Shown here piece after piece: positions 42,486 through 51,286 of a stretch of DNA of 64,000 nt. The stretch's first letter is position 1, and each line of letters begins with the position of its first letter. The stretch comes from Hyphomicrobiales bacterium (GTDB lineage: Bacteria > Pseudomonadota > Alphaproteobacteria > Rhizobiales > Rhizobiaceae): positions 1 through 64,000 of the forward strand of contig JAFKJY010000089.1 in the NCBI GenBank assembly GCA_017305835.1, given 5' to 3'. The position numbers and the translations under genes were made by a program. The notes under the pieces were generated by a model. That model was not told the origin of the DNA. It searched no databases and worked only from the letters and a program-made list of their open reading frames with translations.

Positions 42486-42556
42486 TTCAGTCTCCTTCGC
42501 GCCCGTGAGGGCGCCCAATCCGAATCCGTCGGACGTTGTCGCCGACTATGACAGCT

Positions 42557-43234
42557 TCAGGCCTTCTTGGCCAGTTCCTTCGCCTGCTCGCGCCAGTCCC
42601 TGATCTGGTCGGCGCTGAACGGCATGTGGGCATCGATCTTCTCGATGTCCTTCTCGGTCAGCTTGGCGAGCTGGGCGAAGGTGGTGATGCCCTGCTCCTT
42701 GAGCTGGCCGGCCGCGACCGGGCCGATGCCCTTGATCACGACCAGGTCATCCGGCTCGCCCTTCGGCGCCTTGAACAGCGGCGCGGCGATCGCCGGCGCC
42801 TCGCCGGCGGCAGCCTCGGCCTTGGCGGCCTTCGGCGCTGCCTCCTTCTTCGCGGCGGGCTTGGCCTCGGCTTCCGCCTTCGGCGCAGGCTTCGCGGCAG
42901 CCTTCTTCGAGGGCTTGGCGCCGTCGAGCAGGATCTCCGAGATGCGCACCGTGGTCAGGAGCTGGCGATGGCCGCGCTTGCGGCGCGAATTCTGGCGGCG
43001 GCGCTTCTTGAAGGCGATGACCTTGCGGCCACGGCCCTGCGCCACGACCTCGGCTGTGACCAGCGCGCCGTCGACGAAGGGCGCACCGATGGTGACCTTG
43101 TCGCCGTCGCCCCAGGCCAGCACGTGGCCGATCTCGACGATGTCGCCGACCTCGCCGGTGACATTCCCGATCTGCAATACGTCATCGGCCGCAACGCGAT
43201 ACTGCTTGCCGCCGGTTTTGATGACTGCGAACAT
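42557..43234 (-). CDS. rplU: 50S ribosomal protein L21 (bL21) with C-terminal helix-hairpin-helix extension
   Basis: The first about 103 residues are bL21 ([51 protein letters not shown]). The 225-residue protein is more than twice the usual size. After an Ala/Lys/Glu-rich linker (about residues 108-155) comes a helix-hairpin-helix domain of about 70 residues: [21 protein letters not shown] and [19 protein letters not shown]. This fusion is known in Rhizobiales; the role of the extra domain is not. A strong promoter lies upstream. Confidence 0.95.
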   Translation of the reverse strand: MFAVIKTGGKQYRVAADDVLQIGNVTGEVGDIVEIGHVLAWGDGDKVTIGAPFVDGALVTAEVVAQGRGRKVIAFKKRRRQNSRRKRGHRQLLTTVRISEILLDGAKPSKKAAAKPAPKAEAEAKPAAKKEAAPKAAKAEAAAGEAPAIAAPLFKAPKGEPDDLVVIKGIGPVAAGQLKEQGITTFAQLAKLTEKDIEKIDAHMPFSADQIRDWREQAKELAKKA

Positions 43235-43384
43235 TTTTTGCCTTTCGCTGTTCGGTCGGCTCGATTGGATCGCCGTGCGATCCGGCCGTCTTTTTGTCAG
43301 TCTTTCCGGGTTGCTCTCGTTCCGCGCGGCGCGGGCGCCGCAAAGAACAACCGGCGCAGGGAGGCCCCACGCCGGATCGCGCCC

Positions 43385-43413
43385 CCGATACTTGAAGGCG
43401 TCGCGCGAGTCAA
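43385..43413 (-). promoter_or_regulatory. Promoter of rplU-rpmA
   Basis: On the minus strand TTGACT (43408-43413) and TATCGG (43385-43390) are 17 nt apart. Transcription would start near 43378, leaving a leader of about 143 nt before rplU. Confidence 0.7.
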
Positions 43414-43503
43414 GGTGCGGCGCCGCAAGGCGTGCCGCGTTCGCGCGCCCTGTGATTTTGCCCGCGGATGCTCTAGAAGGACGGCACCAGGAAGGAACAG
43501 GCC

Positions 43504-43725
43504 GTGGCCCGCGAGACGTCCGAGACCAGCCGGGAGGCGCGCGAGATCCTCACGCGCATCAACACCGAGAGCGAGAGCTATCTGCGCCCGCGCGACCGCA
43601 ACGGGCCGCCCGACCCGGACGACTGGGCGGAGGTCTGGGGCCGGCGCATCGGCCGCGGGCTCAGCGCGGTGATCGTCATCGCCATGCTCATCTGGCTCCT
43701 CAACGTGCTGACGACGATGGAATGA
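43504..43725 (+). CDS. Small hypothetical membrane protein
   Basis: A 73-residue protein starting with GTG. The first two thirds are polar ([35 protein letters not shown]) and the last 20 residues form one hydrophobic helix ([20 protein letters not shown]). This suggests a tail-anchored membrane protein with its bulk in the cytosol. It overlaps the pdxY start by 4 nt (ATGA), so it is probably co-translated. No family was recognised. Confidence 0.65.
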   Translation: MARETSETSREAREILTRINTESESYLRPRDRNGPPDPDDWAEVWGRRIGRGLSAVIVIAMLIWLLNVLTTME

Positions 43726-44615
43726 GCGTGATGGCGGCTGGCGCGGACGACCCTTCGCGGGCGGTGATCGTGGTGTCGAGCCATGTCGTGCGCGGCTCGG
43801 TGGGCAACCGCGCGGCGGTGTTCGCGCTGGAGACGCTCGGCTTTCCGGTCTGGGCGGTGCCGACCGTGGTGCTGCCCTGGCACCCCGGCCAGGGGCCGGG
43901 CACCCGCATCGTGCCGCCGGCGGAGGATTTCGCCGCGCTCATGGGCGAGCTCGCCCGGGCGAAATGGCTGGGCGAGGTGCAGGCGGTGCTGTCGGGCTAC
44001 CTCGCCGATCCGGGGCAGGCCGACGCGGTGGCCGCGCTGGTGCGCGCGGTCAAGGCGCGCAATCCGCATGCGCTCTATTTGTGCGACCCGGTGATCGGCG
44101 ACAGAGGCGGTCTCTACGTGGCCGAGGAGATCGCGGCGCGGCAGCGCGACCTGCTGATGCCGATGGCCGACATCGCCACGCCCAACCGCTACGAGCTCGA
44201 ATGGATGACGGGCGTGACGCTGGAGACGCCGGCGGCGGTGGCCGAGGCCGCGCTCGACGCCGGGCCGGCGACCATGCTGGTCACCTCGGCGCCGCCGCTG
44301 ATGGCGCGCTCGACCGGCAACCTGATGGTGACGGCCGACCTCGCCATGGTGGCCGAGCACCGGGTGATCGAGAAGCCGGTCAACGGGCTGGGCGACCTGA
44401 CGGCGGCGCTCTTCCTCGCCCGCCTGCTCGACGGGCAGGCGCCGGCGCGCGCGCTGCAGACGACGACGGAATCGGTGTTCGAGGTGCTCGCGCGCACCGC
44501 CAAGCGCGGCGCCGACGAGCTGACGCTGGAGACCGACGCGCAGAGCCTGGCGCACCCGATGGCGATGGTGCAGACCCGCTACATCCAGCATCCCTCCGGG
44601 GGCCGCCGGGCTTGA
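43722..44615 (+). CDS. pdxY: Pyridoxal kinase PdxY-like
   Basis: A 297-residue ribokinase-fold kinase that phosphorylates pyridoxal to PLP in the salvage route. Signatures: VVSSHVVRGSVGNRAAVFALE at the start, PTVVLPWHPGQG, LCDPVIGDRGGLYV and the catalytic region VNGLGDLTAALFLARLLDG with the Asp of the anion hole. It overlaps the upstream gene by ATGA and the downstream DUF429 gene by TTGA, so all three form a tight operon. Confidence 0.93.
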   Translation: MSVMAAGADDPSRAVIVVSSHVVRGSVGNRAAVFALETLGFPVWAVPTVVLPWHPGQGPGTRIVPPAEDFAALMGELARAKWLGEVQAVLSGYLADPGQADAVAALVRAVKARNPHALYLCDPVIGDRGGLYVAEEIAARQRDLLMPMADIATPNRYELEWMTGVTLETPAAVAEAALDAGPATMLVTSAPPLMARSTGNLMVTADLAMVAEHRVIEKPVNGLGDLTAALFLARLLDGQAPARALQTTTESVFEVLARTAKRGADELTLETDAQSLAHPMAMVQTRYIQHPSGGRRA

Positions 44616-45382
44616 GCGGCCGCGCCGTCGCCGGCGTCGACGGCTGCCGCGCCGGCTGGGTCGCGGCGATCGCGCTGCCGGGCGAACCGGTGCGCGTCGC
44701 GGTCTTCCGCGGCTTCGCGGCGCTGCTTTCGCTGCTGCCGGCCGATGCGCTGATCGCCGTCGACATGCCGATCGGCCTGCCGGAGCACACGCTGCATGGC
44801 GGGCGCGGGCCCGAAAGCCTGATCCGGCCGCTGCTCGGCATGCGTCAGTCGAGCGTCTTCTCGATCCCGTCGCGGCGCGCGGTCTACGCCGCCCTGCCCG
44901 TTGACGAGGCCGCGCCGGGCGAAGCGTGGGCGGCGGCCCACCGGCTGGCCAGCGCGGTGGCGCGCGAGACCTCGACGCCGCCGCGCGGCGTCGCGATCCA
45001 GGCCTTCGGCCTGTTTGCCCGGATCCGCGAGGTCGACGCGCTGCTGAGGGCCGACGCGGCCTTGCGGACCCGCGTGATCGAGGCGCATCCGGAGCTCGCC
45101 TTCTGGCGGCTCAACGGCCGGCGCGCGCTGGAGATGCCCAAGAAGGTGCGCAACCGGCCGCATCCGCCGGGGCTGGAGGCGCGGCGGGCGCTGCTCGCCG
45201 CAGACGGCTGCGACCCGGCCCTGCTTTCCGCGCCGCCGCCGCGCGGGGCGGGCGCCGACGACGTGCTCGACGCGCTGGCCGTACTCACCGTGGCCCGGCG
45301 CGCCGCGGCCGGCACGGTCGAGCGCTTTCCCGAGCCGCCGTCCGCGGACGCCTGCGGCCTGCCGATCGCCATCCACGTCTGA
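44612..45382 (+). CDS. DUF429 family protein
   Basis: A 256-residue protein with the DUF429 nuclease-like core: GVDGCRAGWVAAIALPG, IAVDMPIGLPE (conserved DxPIGLP), SVFSIPSRRAVY and EAHPELAFWRLNG. The fold is thought to be related to RNase H/Ruv-like domains, but no activity is known. The start is TTG at 44612, overlapping the pdxY stop, since no ATG or GTG is close. It ends 49 nt before the carbonic anhydrase gene. Confidence 0.87.
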   Translation: MSGRAVAGVDGCRAGWVAAIALPGEPVRVAVFRGFAALLSLLPADALIAVDMPIGLPEHTLHGGRGPESLIRPLLGMRQSSVFSIPSRRAVYAALPVDEAAPGEAWAAAHRLASAVARETSTPPRGVAIQAFGLFARIREVDALLRADAALRTRVIEAHPELAFWRLNGRRALEMPKKVRNRPHPPGLEARRALLAADGCDPALLSAPPPRGAGADDVLDALAVLTVARRAAAGTVERFPEPPSADACGLPIAIHV

Positions 45383-45431
45383 GTCTTTATTCCCGTTGCG
45401 GCATCGGATGTTTGGGTTTATCGCCGGTCCC

Positions 45432-46070
45432 ATGACCGACCTTCCCGAAGAACTCATCGCCGGCTACCGCAACTTCAAGAAGGGACGGTACGACGCCGAG
45501 CGGTACCGTTCGCTCGCCCGCGAGGGGCAGGCGCCGAAGACGATGATGATCGCCTGCTGCGATTCGCGCTCGGCGCCCGAGACGATCTTCGACGCCGGCC
45601 CGGGCGAGCTGTTCGTGGTGCGCAACGTGGCCAACCTGATCCCGCCCTACGCGCCCGACAACCAGAACCACGGCACCTCGGCCGCGCTCGAATTCGCGGT
45701 GCAGGCCCTGAAGATCCGCCACATCGTGGTGATGGGCCACGGCCGTTGCGGCGGCATCAGGGCCGCGCTGCACCCGTCCGACAAGCCGCTGTCGCCGGGC
45801 GACTTCATCGGTCACTGGATGCGCCTGCTGGCGCCGGCGGCCGAGGCGATCGCCGACAACGCGCTGATGACGCCGGGCGAACGGCAGACCGCGCTGGAGC
45901 GCATCTCGATCCGCTATTCGATCGCCAATCTCAGGACCTTCCCCTGCGTGCGCATCCTCGAGGAGAAGGGAAAGCTGTCGCTGCACGGCGCCTGGTTCGA
46001 CATCTCGACCGGCGAGCTGTGGGTGATGGACCGCACGAGCGGCGACTTCTTCCGCCCCGAGCTCGACTGA
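45432..46070 (+). CDS. Beta-carbonic anhydrase
   Basis: A 212-residue zinc enzyme interconverting CO2 and bicarbonate. Zinc ligands: Cys in ACCDSRSAPE (Cys42/43, Asp44, Arg46) and HGRCGG (His103, Cys106). The MGHGRCGG and LRTFPCVRILEEKGKL segments are typical of the alphaproteobacterial clade. An ATG 12 codons upstream is available but the one at 45432 gives the family N-terminus. The convergent MFS gene ends 19 nt after it. Confidence 0.95.
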   Translation: MTDLPEELIAGYRNFKKGRYDAERYRSLAREGQAPKTMMIACCDSRSAPETIFDAGPGELFVVRNVANLIPPYAPDNQNHGTSAALEFAVQALKIRHIVVMGHGRCGGIRAALHPSDKPLSPGDFIGHWMRLLAPAAEAIADNALMTPGERQTALERISIRYSIANLRTFPCVRILEEKGKLSLHGAWFDISTGELWVMDRTSGDFFRPELD

Positions 46071-46089
46071 CCGGAACGGGCCGACGCCG

Positions 46090-47343
46090 CTACAGGCCCT
46101 CGCCGGGGCCTGGCAGCACGACCCGCGCCAGGGCCGGCTCGGGCACGCGGCGCCAGACGACGTAGGCCGCCGTCGCGATCAGCCCCATGCAGGGGATGAC
46201 CGTCGCCATCGCCAGCACCGGCTCGCCGATGGCGGCCGCCACCAGGCTGCCGACCAGCCCGCCGCCCATCTGGAAGAAGCCGGCGAGCGACGAGGCCGCG
46301 CCCGCCATGTGCGGGAACGGGGCGACCGAGGCGGTCGACATGGCCGGCATGACGAAGGCGGTGCCGAAGGAATAGAAGACGATCGGCCCCATCACCGTCA
46401 GCACCGAAGGCGGATAGAGGCCCAGCAGCACCGGCAGCGCCAGCGAACCGACCACGATGCCGACGAAGCCGACGGGCACGATGCGGAAGGCGCCGAAGCG
46501 GACCATCAACTGGCGCACGAGCAGCGCGCCGACGAAGAAGCTCGCCGACTGCATCAGCATGCTGACGCCGAACTCGGTCGCGGTCAGGCCGACCCGCGTC
46601 ATCAGGATGAAGGGCAGGATGGTCGCCTGCGTGTAGAAGGCGCCGAGGCCGCCCGCCAGCACCACGCTCGACAGCATGAAGTAGCGGTCGGTCAGCAGCG
46701 TGGCGTAGGCGCGCGCCAGCGCGCGCGGGCGGATGCGCGACAGGTCGCGCGGCACGGTCTCGACCATGGCGAAATGCACCGTCGCCACGATGACGACGGC
46801 GGCCCCCGCCATGAACAGGAAGATCGACTGCCAGCCGAACAGGCCCATCATCACGCCGCCGAGGGTCGGCGCGAAGGCCGGCGCCACGCCCATCAGCAGG
46901 CTGATCAGGTTCATGATGCGCGCCGAGCGTTCGTTGGTGAACAGGTCGCGGACCACGGCGCGCGAGACGGTGGTGCCGACAGCGGCCCCGACGCCCTGCA
47001 GGAAGCGGGCGGCGATCAGCGCCTCGATGCTGGGCGCATACACGGCGAGCACGCTGGAGAGCAGATAGATCACCATGAAGATGAAGGTGACCGGCTTGCG
47101 CCCGAAGCCGTCCGACAGCGGTCCGCAGACGAGCTGCGCCACCGCGAAGCCGGCGAAATAAAGCGACAGCGTGAGCTTCACCACCGATTCGGTCGAGCCG
47201 AACGCCACCACCAGCTCCGGCATGGCCGGGGTGAACAGCGACAGCGAGATCGGCCCGATCATCACGATCAGAGCGCAGATCAGGCTGACGCGACGCTCGC
47301 TCATCAGCGGCGCCGGCACCTTGGCGCCGGAGATCATGTTCAT
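46090..47343 (-). CDS. Bcr/CflA-type multidrug efflux MFS transporter
   Basis: A 417-residue transporter with about twelve membrane segments. Bcr/CflA signatures: VKLTLSLYFAGFAVAQLVCGPLSDGFGRKPV (motif A, GPLSDGFGRKP) and ARFLQGVGAAVGTTVSRAVVRDLF (motif C-like RFLQGVGAA). This family extrudes drugs such as bicyclomycin or florfenicol. Its ATG overlaps the marR stop (ATGA). The likely control is by that MarR repressor. Confidence 0.9.
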   Translation of the reverse strand: MNMISGAKVPAPLMSERRVSLICALIVMIGPISLSLFTPAMPELVVAFGSTESVVKLTLSLYFAGFAVAQLVCGPLSDGFGRKPVTFIFMVIYLLSSVLAVYAPSIEALIAARFLQGVGAAVGTTVSRAVVRDLFTNERSARIMNLISLLMGVAPAFAPTLGGVMMGLFGWQSIFLFMAGAAVVIVATVHFAMVETVPRDLSRIRPRALARAYATLLTDRYFMLSSVVLAGGLGAFYTQATILPFILMTRVGLTATEFGVSMLMQSASFFVGALLVRQLMVRFGAFRIVPVGFVGIVVGSLALPVLLGLYPPSVLTVMGPIVFYSFGTAFVMPAMSTASVAPFPHMAGAASSLAGFFQMGGGLVGSLVAAAIGEPVLAMATVIPCMGLIATAAYVVWRRVPEPALARVVLPGPGEGL

Positions 47344-47810
47344 GCTGCCGAACTCTTGCGGTTGTCCTCCCGGCCCTCGCAGAGCGCCTTGCGCGCCCGC
47401 TTGAGCAGGGTCTGGAGGGTTTCCCATTCGGCCGGCGTCATCGCCGCCTCGACATGCATGCGCGCCCGCGGCCCGATCTCGCGGATGCGGGCGAGCACCT
47501 CCCGCGCAGCCTCGGTCAGGTGGACGAGCTTGGCGCGGCGGTCGGCCGGGTCGACGGTGCGGTGCACGAGGCCGCGCGCCTCCAGCCGGTCGAGATAGCC
47601 CGACAGCGTCATCGCCTCGACGCCCATGCGCTCGGCGAGCGCGCTCTGGCGCACGGTGCCGGCGCGCGCCGCGTATGAAAGCGTGCGCGCCTCGCCCGGC
47701 GTCAGGCCCAGCCCGGCCTCGCCGATGTGGCGGTCGAACTCCTGGCGCATGAGGCGGGCGACGTCGGTCACGAGAAAGCCGAACGTCTCTGTCTCGGGAG
47801 AGGGAGGCAT
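47340..47810 (-). CDS. MarR-family transcriptional regulator
   Basis: A 156-residue dimeric winged-helix repressor. Core helices: GFLVTDVARLMRQEFDRHIGEAGLGLTPGEARTL, then recognition helix QSALAERMGVEAMTLSGYLDRLEARGLVHR and the wing DPADRRAKLVHLTEAARE. Such proteins usually repress a neighbouring efflux pump and are released by the drug; the co-translated MFS gene fits. A 13-bp palindrome (TAAG-TAAAC-CTTA, 47816-47828) lies immediately upstream of the ATG and may be its operator. The ribosome site is weak. Confidence 0.9.
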   Translation of the reverse strand: MPPSPETETFGFLVTDVARLMRQEFDRHIGEAGLGLTPGEARTLSYAARAGTVRQSALAERMGVEAMTLSGYLDRLEARGLVHRTVDPADRRAKLVHLTEAAREVLARIREIGPRARMHVEAAMTPAEWETLQTLLKRARKALCEGREDNRKSSAA

Positions 47811-47815
47811 TTTTG

Positions 47816-47828
47816 TAAGTAAACCTTA
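47816..47828. promoter_or_regulatory. Candidate MarR operator
   Basis: TAAG (47816-47819) and CTTA (47825-47828) flank TAAAC in an A/T-rich stretch upstream of marR. Short palindromes in this position are typical for MarR self-regulation, but the match is small. Confidence 0.35.
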
Positions 47829-47935
47829 TTATCCCCGCCAGTAGCCGCTGTGCGCAGGGGCGTCAAGTGTTGCCGCAGCCGGCCCGGACGCCTACATCGT
47901 GGCCGTCGTCCCGCAGCAGCCCAGCCGGAGTCCCC

Positions 47936-49987
47936 ATGCCCGCCATCGACCTCGCCACGCATCCCCTGACCAACTGGACCGGGCCGCTGGGGCTGCCGGA
48001 CTTCGCGAAATTGGAGGACGAGGCGTTCGGGCCCGTCTTCGAGGCCGCACTCGCCGCGCACGAGGCCGAGATCGCGGCGATCGCGGACGATCCTGACGTG
48101 CCGACCGTCGACAACACGCTTGCCGCGCTCGAACTGTCGGGCAAGCCGCTCGACCGCGTCTCCTCGATCTTCTGGCTGCGTGCCGGTGCCCACACCAACG
48201 ACACGATCCGCGCGCTGGAACGCGACATCGCGCCGAAGATGGCGCGGCATTTCTCGGCGATCAGCATGAACGCCAAGCTGTTCGCCCGCATCGACGAACT
48301 CTACCGGCGCCGCGACGAGCTCGGCCTCGATGCCGAAACCAAGCGCGTGCTGGAGCAGAGCTGGAAGGGGTTCGTCCGCGCCGGCGCGCGGCTCGACGAG
48401 GCCGGCAAGGCGCGGCTGGCGCAGATCAACGAGGAGCTGGCGGGGCTCGGCACGAAGTTCGGCCAGAACGTGCTCGCCGACGAAAGCTCCTGGGCGCTGC
48501 TGCTCGACGCGGGCGACGACCTCGCCGGCCTGCCCGACTTCCTCGTGACGTCCATGGCTGGTGCCGCCGAGGAGCGCGGCTCGCCCGGCCGCTACGCGGT
48601 GACGCTGTCGCGCTCGATCGTCGAGCCGTTCCTGACGTTCTCGACGCGGCGCGACCTGCGCGAGCAGGCGTTCCGCGCGTGGGCGGCGCGCGGCGAGAAC
48701 GGCGGCGAGACCGACAACCGCGAGACGGTGACGCGCCAGCTCGCGCTGCGGGCGGAGAAGGCGCGCCTGCTCGGCTACGACAGCTATGCGGCGCTCAAGC
48801 TCGACGACACGATGGCCAAGACGCCGGCGGCGGTGATGGAGCTGCTGACGCCGGTCTGGGAGAAGGCGCGCGAGCGTGCCGCGAGCGACCAGGCGGAGCT
48901 GGAGCGGATCGCCGCGGCGGGCGGCTCCAACCACCCCTTCGCGGCGTGGGACTGGCGCCACTACCAGGAGAAGCTGCGGGCGGAGAAGTTCGCCTTCGAC
49001 GAGGCGGAGCTGAAGCCTTACCTCCAGCTCGACCGCATCATCGAGGCGTGCTTCGACGTCGCCGGCCGGCTGTTCGGCCTGACGTTCTCCGAGCGCCGCG
49101 ACGTGCCGGCCTGGCACCCCGACGTGCGCGTCTTCGAGGTGCGCGACGCCAGCGGCGCATACCGCGCCACCTTCCTCGCCGACTATTTCAACCGCGCCTC
49201 CAAGCGCTCGGGCGCCTGGATGAGCGCGCTGGAATCCGGCCACAGGCTGCGCGGCGAGACGGTGAAGCCGGTCATCTACAACATCATGAACTTCGCCAAG
49301 CCGCCGAAGGGCGAGCCGGCGCTGCTCTCGATGGACGACGCGCGCACGCTGTTCCACGAGTTCGGCCACGCGCTGCATGGCATGCTGACGGAGGCGCGCT
49401 GGCCGTCGGCTTCCGGCACCTCGGTCAGCCGCGACTTCGTGGAATTGCCCTCGCAGCTCTACGAGCACTGGCTGACCGTGCCGGAGGTGCTGGAGAAGCA
49501 CGCGCTGCACTACCGCACCGGCCAGCCGATGCCCAAGCCGCTGCTCGACAAGCTGTTGGCGGCCAAGACCTTCGGCGCCGGCTTCTCGACGGTGGAGTTC
49601 ACGGCCTCGGCGCTGGTCGACATGGCCTATCACGCGCGCGGCGAGGCGCCGGCCGACCCGCTCGCCTTCGAGGCCGAGACGCTGGCCGCGCTGAACATGC
49701 CGGAGGCGATCGTCATGCGCCACCGCACCCCGCATTTCGGCCACGTCTTCGCCGGCGACGGCTATTCGGCCGGCTATTATTCCTACATGTGGTCCGAGGT
49801 GCTGGACGCCGACGCCTTCAAGGCGTTCGAGGAGACCGGCGACGTCTTCAACCCCGAGCTCGGCGAGAGACTGAAGCGGCACATCTATGCGGCCGGCGGC
49901 ACGCGCGACCCGGAGGAGCTCTACACCGCCTTCCGCGGCCGCATGCCCTCGCCGGAGGCGATGATGGAGAAGCGCGGGCTTTCCTGA
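47936..49987 (+). CDS. M3 family metallopeptidase (oligopeptidase A / Dcp-like)
   Basis: A 683-residue cytosolic zinc peptidase that cuts short peptides, including signal peptides. The zinc motif HEFGH is at residues 474-478 (LFHEFGHALHGML) and the third ligand is a downstream Glu in the SRDFVELPSQLYEHW segment. The N-terminal helical half (LTNWTGPLGLPDFAKL, RDELGLDAETKRVLE) is typical. GGAG precedes the ATG; an upstream extension was rejected. Confidence 0.95.
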   Translation: MPAIDLATHPLTNWTGPLGLPDFAKLEDEAFGPVFEAALAAHEAEIAAIADDPDVPTVDNTLAALELSGKPLDRVSSIFWLRAGAHTNDTIRALERDIAPKMARHFSAISMNAKLFARIDELYRRRDELGLDAETKRVLEQSWKGFVRAGARLDEAGKARLAQINEELAGLGTKFGQNVLADESSWALLLDAGDDLAGLPDFLVTSMAGAAEERGSPGRYAVTLSRSIVEPFLTFSTRRDLREQAFRAWAARGENGGETDNRETVTRQLALRAEKARLLGYDSYAALKLDDTMAKTPAAVMELLTPVWEKARERAASDQAELERIAAAGGSNHPFAAWDWRHYQEKLRAEKFAFDEAELKPYLQLDRIIEACFDVAGRLFGLTFSERRDVPAWHPDVRVFEVRDASGAYRATFLADYFNRASKRSGAWMSALESGHRLRGETVKPVIYNIMNFAKPPKGEPALLSMDDARTLFHEFGHALHGMLTEARWPSASGTSVSRDFVELPSQLYEHWLTVPEVLEKHALHYRTGQPMPKPLLDKLLAAKTFGAGFSTVEFTASALVDMAYHARGEAPADPLAFEAETLAALNMPEAIVMRHRTPHFGHVFAGDGYSAGYYSYMWSEVLDADAFKAFEETGDVFNPELGERLKRHIYAAGGTRDPEELYTAFRGRMPSPEAMMEKRGLS

Positions 49988-50072
49988 GCATGGGCCAAAA
50001 GATGGCGGCCGGCTGGACGTTCGGCCGCGCCGGCATGCGGGCTAGGAATGGCCCGCACAGCGAGGTCCAGCC

Positions 50073-50513
50073 ATGCCCGTCACCATCCGTCCGCTCGAAC
50101 GGTCCGACCACGCCGGATGGCGCCGGCTGTGGACGGGCTATCTGACCTTCTACGAAACGGTTCTGCCGGAAGAGGTTTACGCCGCGACCTGGGAGCGGCT
50201 GTTCGCCGACGGCGCCTACGAGCCGCGCGGCTGGCTCGCGATCCTCGACGGCCGGCCGGTCGGGCTGGTGCACGCGATCATGCACCGCACCTGCTGGGCG
50301 GTCGCCGACAATTGCTACCTACAGGACCTCTACGCCGACCCGGAGGTGCGCGGCCAGGGCATCGGCCGTGCGCTGATCGAGCAGGTGTACCGCCACGCCG
50401 ACGCGCTCGGCGCGAACACGGTCTACTGGGTCACGCAGGAAAGCAACGCCACGGCGCGGCGGCTCTACGACCGGATCGCCAGGGATACGCGATACGTCAA
50501 GTATCAGAGGTAG
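50073..50513 (+). CDS. GNAT acetyltransferase
   Basis: A 146-residue N-acetyltransferase: VTIRPLERSDHAGWRRLWTGYL, CYLQDLYADPEVRGQGIGRALIEQVYRHAD (acetyl-CoA binding RGQGIGRALI) and ESNATARRLYDRIARDTRYVKYQR. A short monodomain protein; the acceptor is unknown. Its last 17 nt overlap the end of the convergent vapC-type gene. It follows the M3 peptidase by 85 nt. Confidence 0.88.
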   Translation: MPVTIRPLERSDHAGWRRLWTGYLTFYETVLPEEVYAATWERLFADGAYEPRGWLAILDGRPVGLVHAIMHRTCWAVADNCYLQDLYADPEVRGQGIGRALIEQVYRHADALGANTVYWVTQESNATARRLYDRIARDTRYVKYQR

Positions 50514-50949
50514 CGGCTGGAAACGCGCCGAGCATCATGCACCCGATTGCCATCTCCGGCGGCAACAAGTCATGCACCTTCCGATGAAGCTTAGCATCTG
50601 CGGTCACGAATGGGCATTCGAGCAACTGGGACAAGGCTAGATAGAAACAGTCGTAGGCGGCGTGGTCGAGACGGAGGGACAGCTCGGCCGCGAGGGGTAC
50701 CAGTTCGCGCATCGATACCGTCCGCACGGCGAAATCGTCGACCACCGTCGTCCCGCTCATGGCCTCGCTAACCGACATTTCCCCGCGACGCGTCTTTTTC
50801 CAGAGAGTGTTGGTACATTCGGCGTAGATCAGGTCCGGAGCGACGAGACTGTAGGCGTCGACAAGCTGCTCCGCGAGGTCGGAATCATGCTCCGGGACGA
50901 CCCATTTTATCGCCACGCTTGAATCGACGACGACGATTGGCGGGCTCAA
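50497..50949 (-). CDS. PIN-domain toxin, VapC type
   Basis: A 150-residue PIN ribonuclease, the toxin of a type II toxin-antitoxin pair. Acidic catalytic residues are visible: Asp near the start (VVVDSSVAIKW), APDLIYAECTNTLWK (Glu) and DHAAYDCFYLALSQ and TADAKLHRKV (Asp). It starts with TTG, whose bases overlap the antitoxin stop, so it is translationally coupled. The end overlaps a convergent GNAT gene by 17 nt. Confidence 0.9.
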   Translation of the reverse strand: MSPPIVVVDSSVAIKWVVPEHDSDLAEQLVDAYSLVAPDLIYAECTNTLWKKTRRGEMSVSEAMSGTTVVDDFAVRTVSMRELVPLAAELSLRLDHAAYDCFYLALSQLLECPFVTADAKLHRKVHDLLPPEMAIGCMMLGAFPAATSDT

Positions 50950-51197
50950 CGCTCATCCCGGGATTCGCGGATCAGGATTTCAGAGGGTGTATGATACCGG
51001 CCCTTCAGGCTTTCCCGAAAAGCACGCGCGCGGCGCTTCCAATCTTCGAGATCGACCTCGGGCGCCCGCTCCCATCGCAGCGCGTCTTTCAGGATTTCGC
51101 GGTGCTCGGCCTCGACGGATCGTCCATGCACCTTCGCCCGCTCCTTGAGGCGGGCGACGATCGTGTCGTCGACATTGCGGACGTGCAGGCTGGCCAT
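50946..51197 (-). CDS. Ribbon-helix-helix antitoxin (FitA/VapB type)
   Basis: An 83-residue Arc/MetJ-like protein, upstream of the PIN toxin. The N-terminus MASLHVRNVDDTIVARLKERA and VHGRSVEAEHREILKDAL give the ribbon-helix-helix DNA-binding domain; the C-terminal half (LEDWKRRARAFRES) would bind the toxin. AAGGAG precedes the ATG. An upstream extension of 11 codons is not supported. It probably represses its own operon. Confidence 0.9.
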   Translation of the reverse strand: MASLHVRNVDDTIVARLKERAKVHGRSVEAEHREILKDALRWERAPEVDLEDWKRRARAFRESLKGRYHTPSEILIRESRDER

Positions 51198-51286
51198 GGC
51201 CGTTCTCCTTCGATCCCGATCATATAGCATTTTGCCAGCACTTTCCCAACCTTGCCTTCATGGCTCCGCTCGCGCACAAAGGCGGC

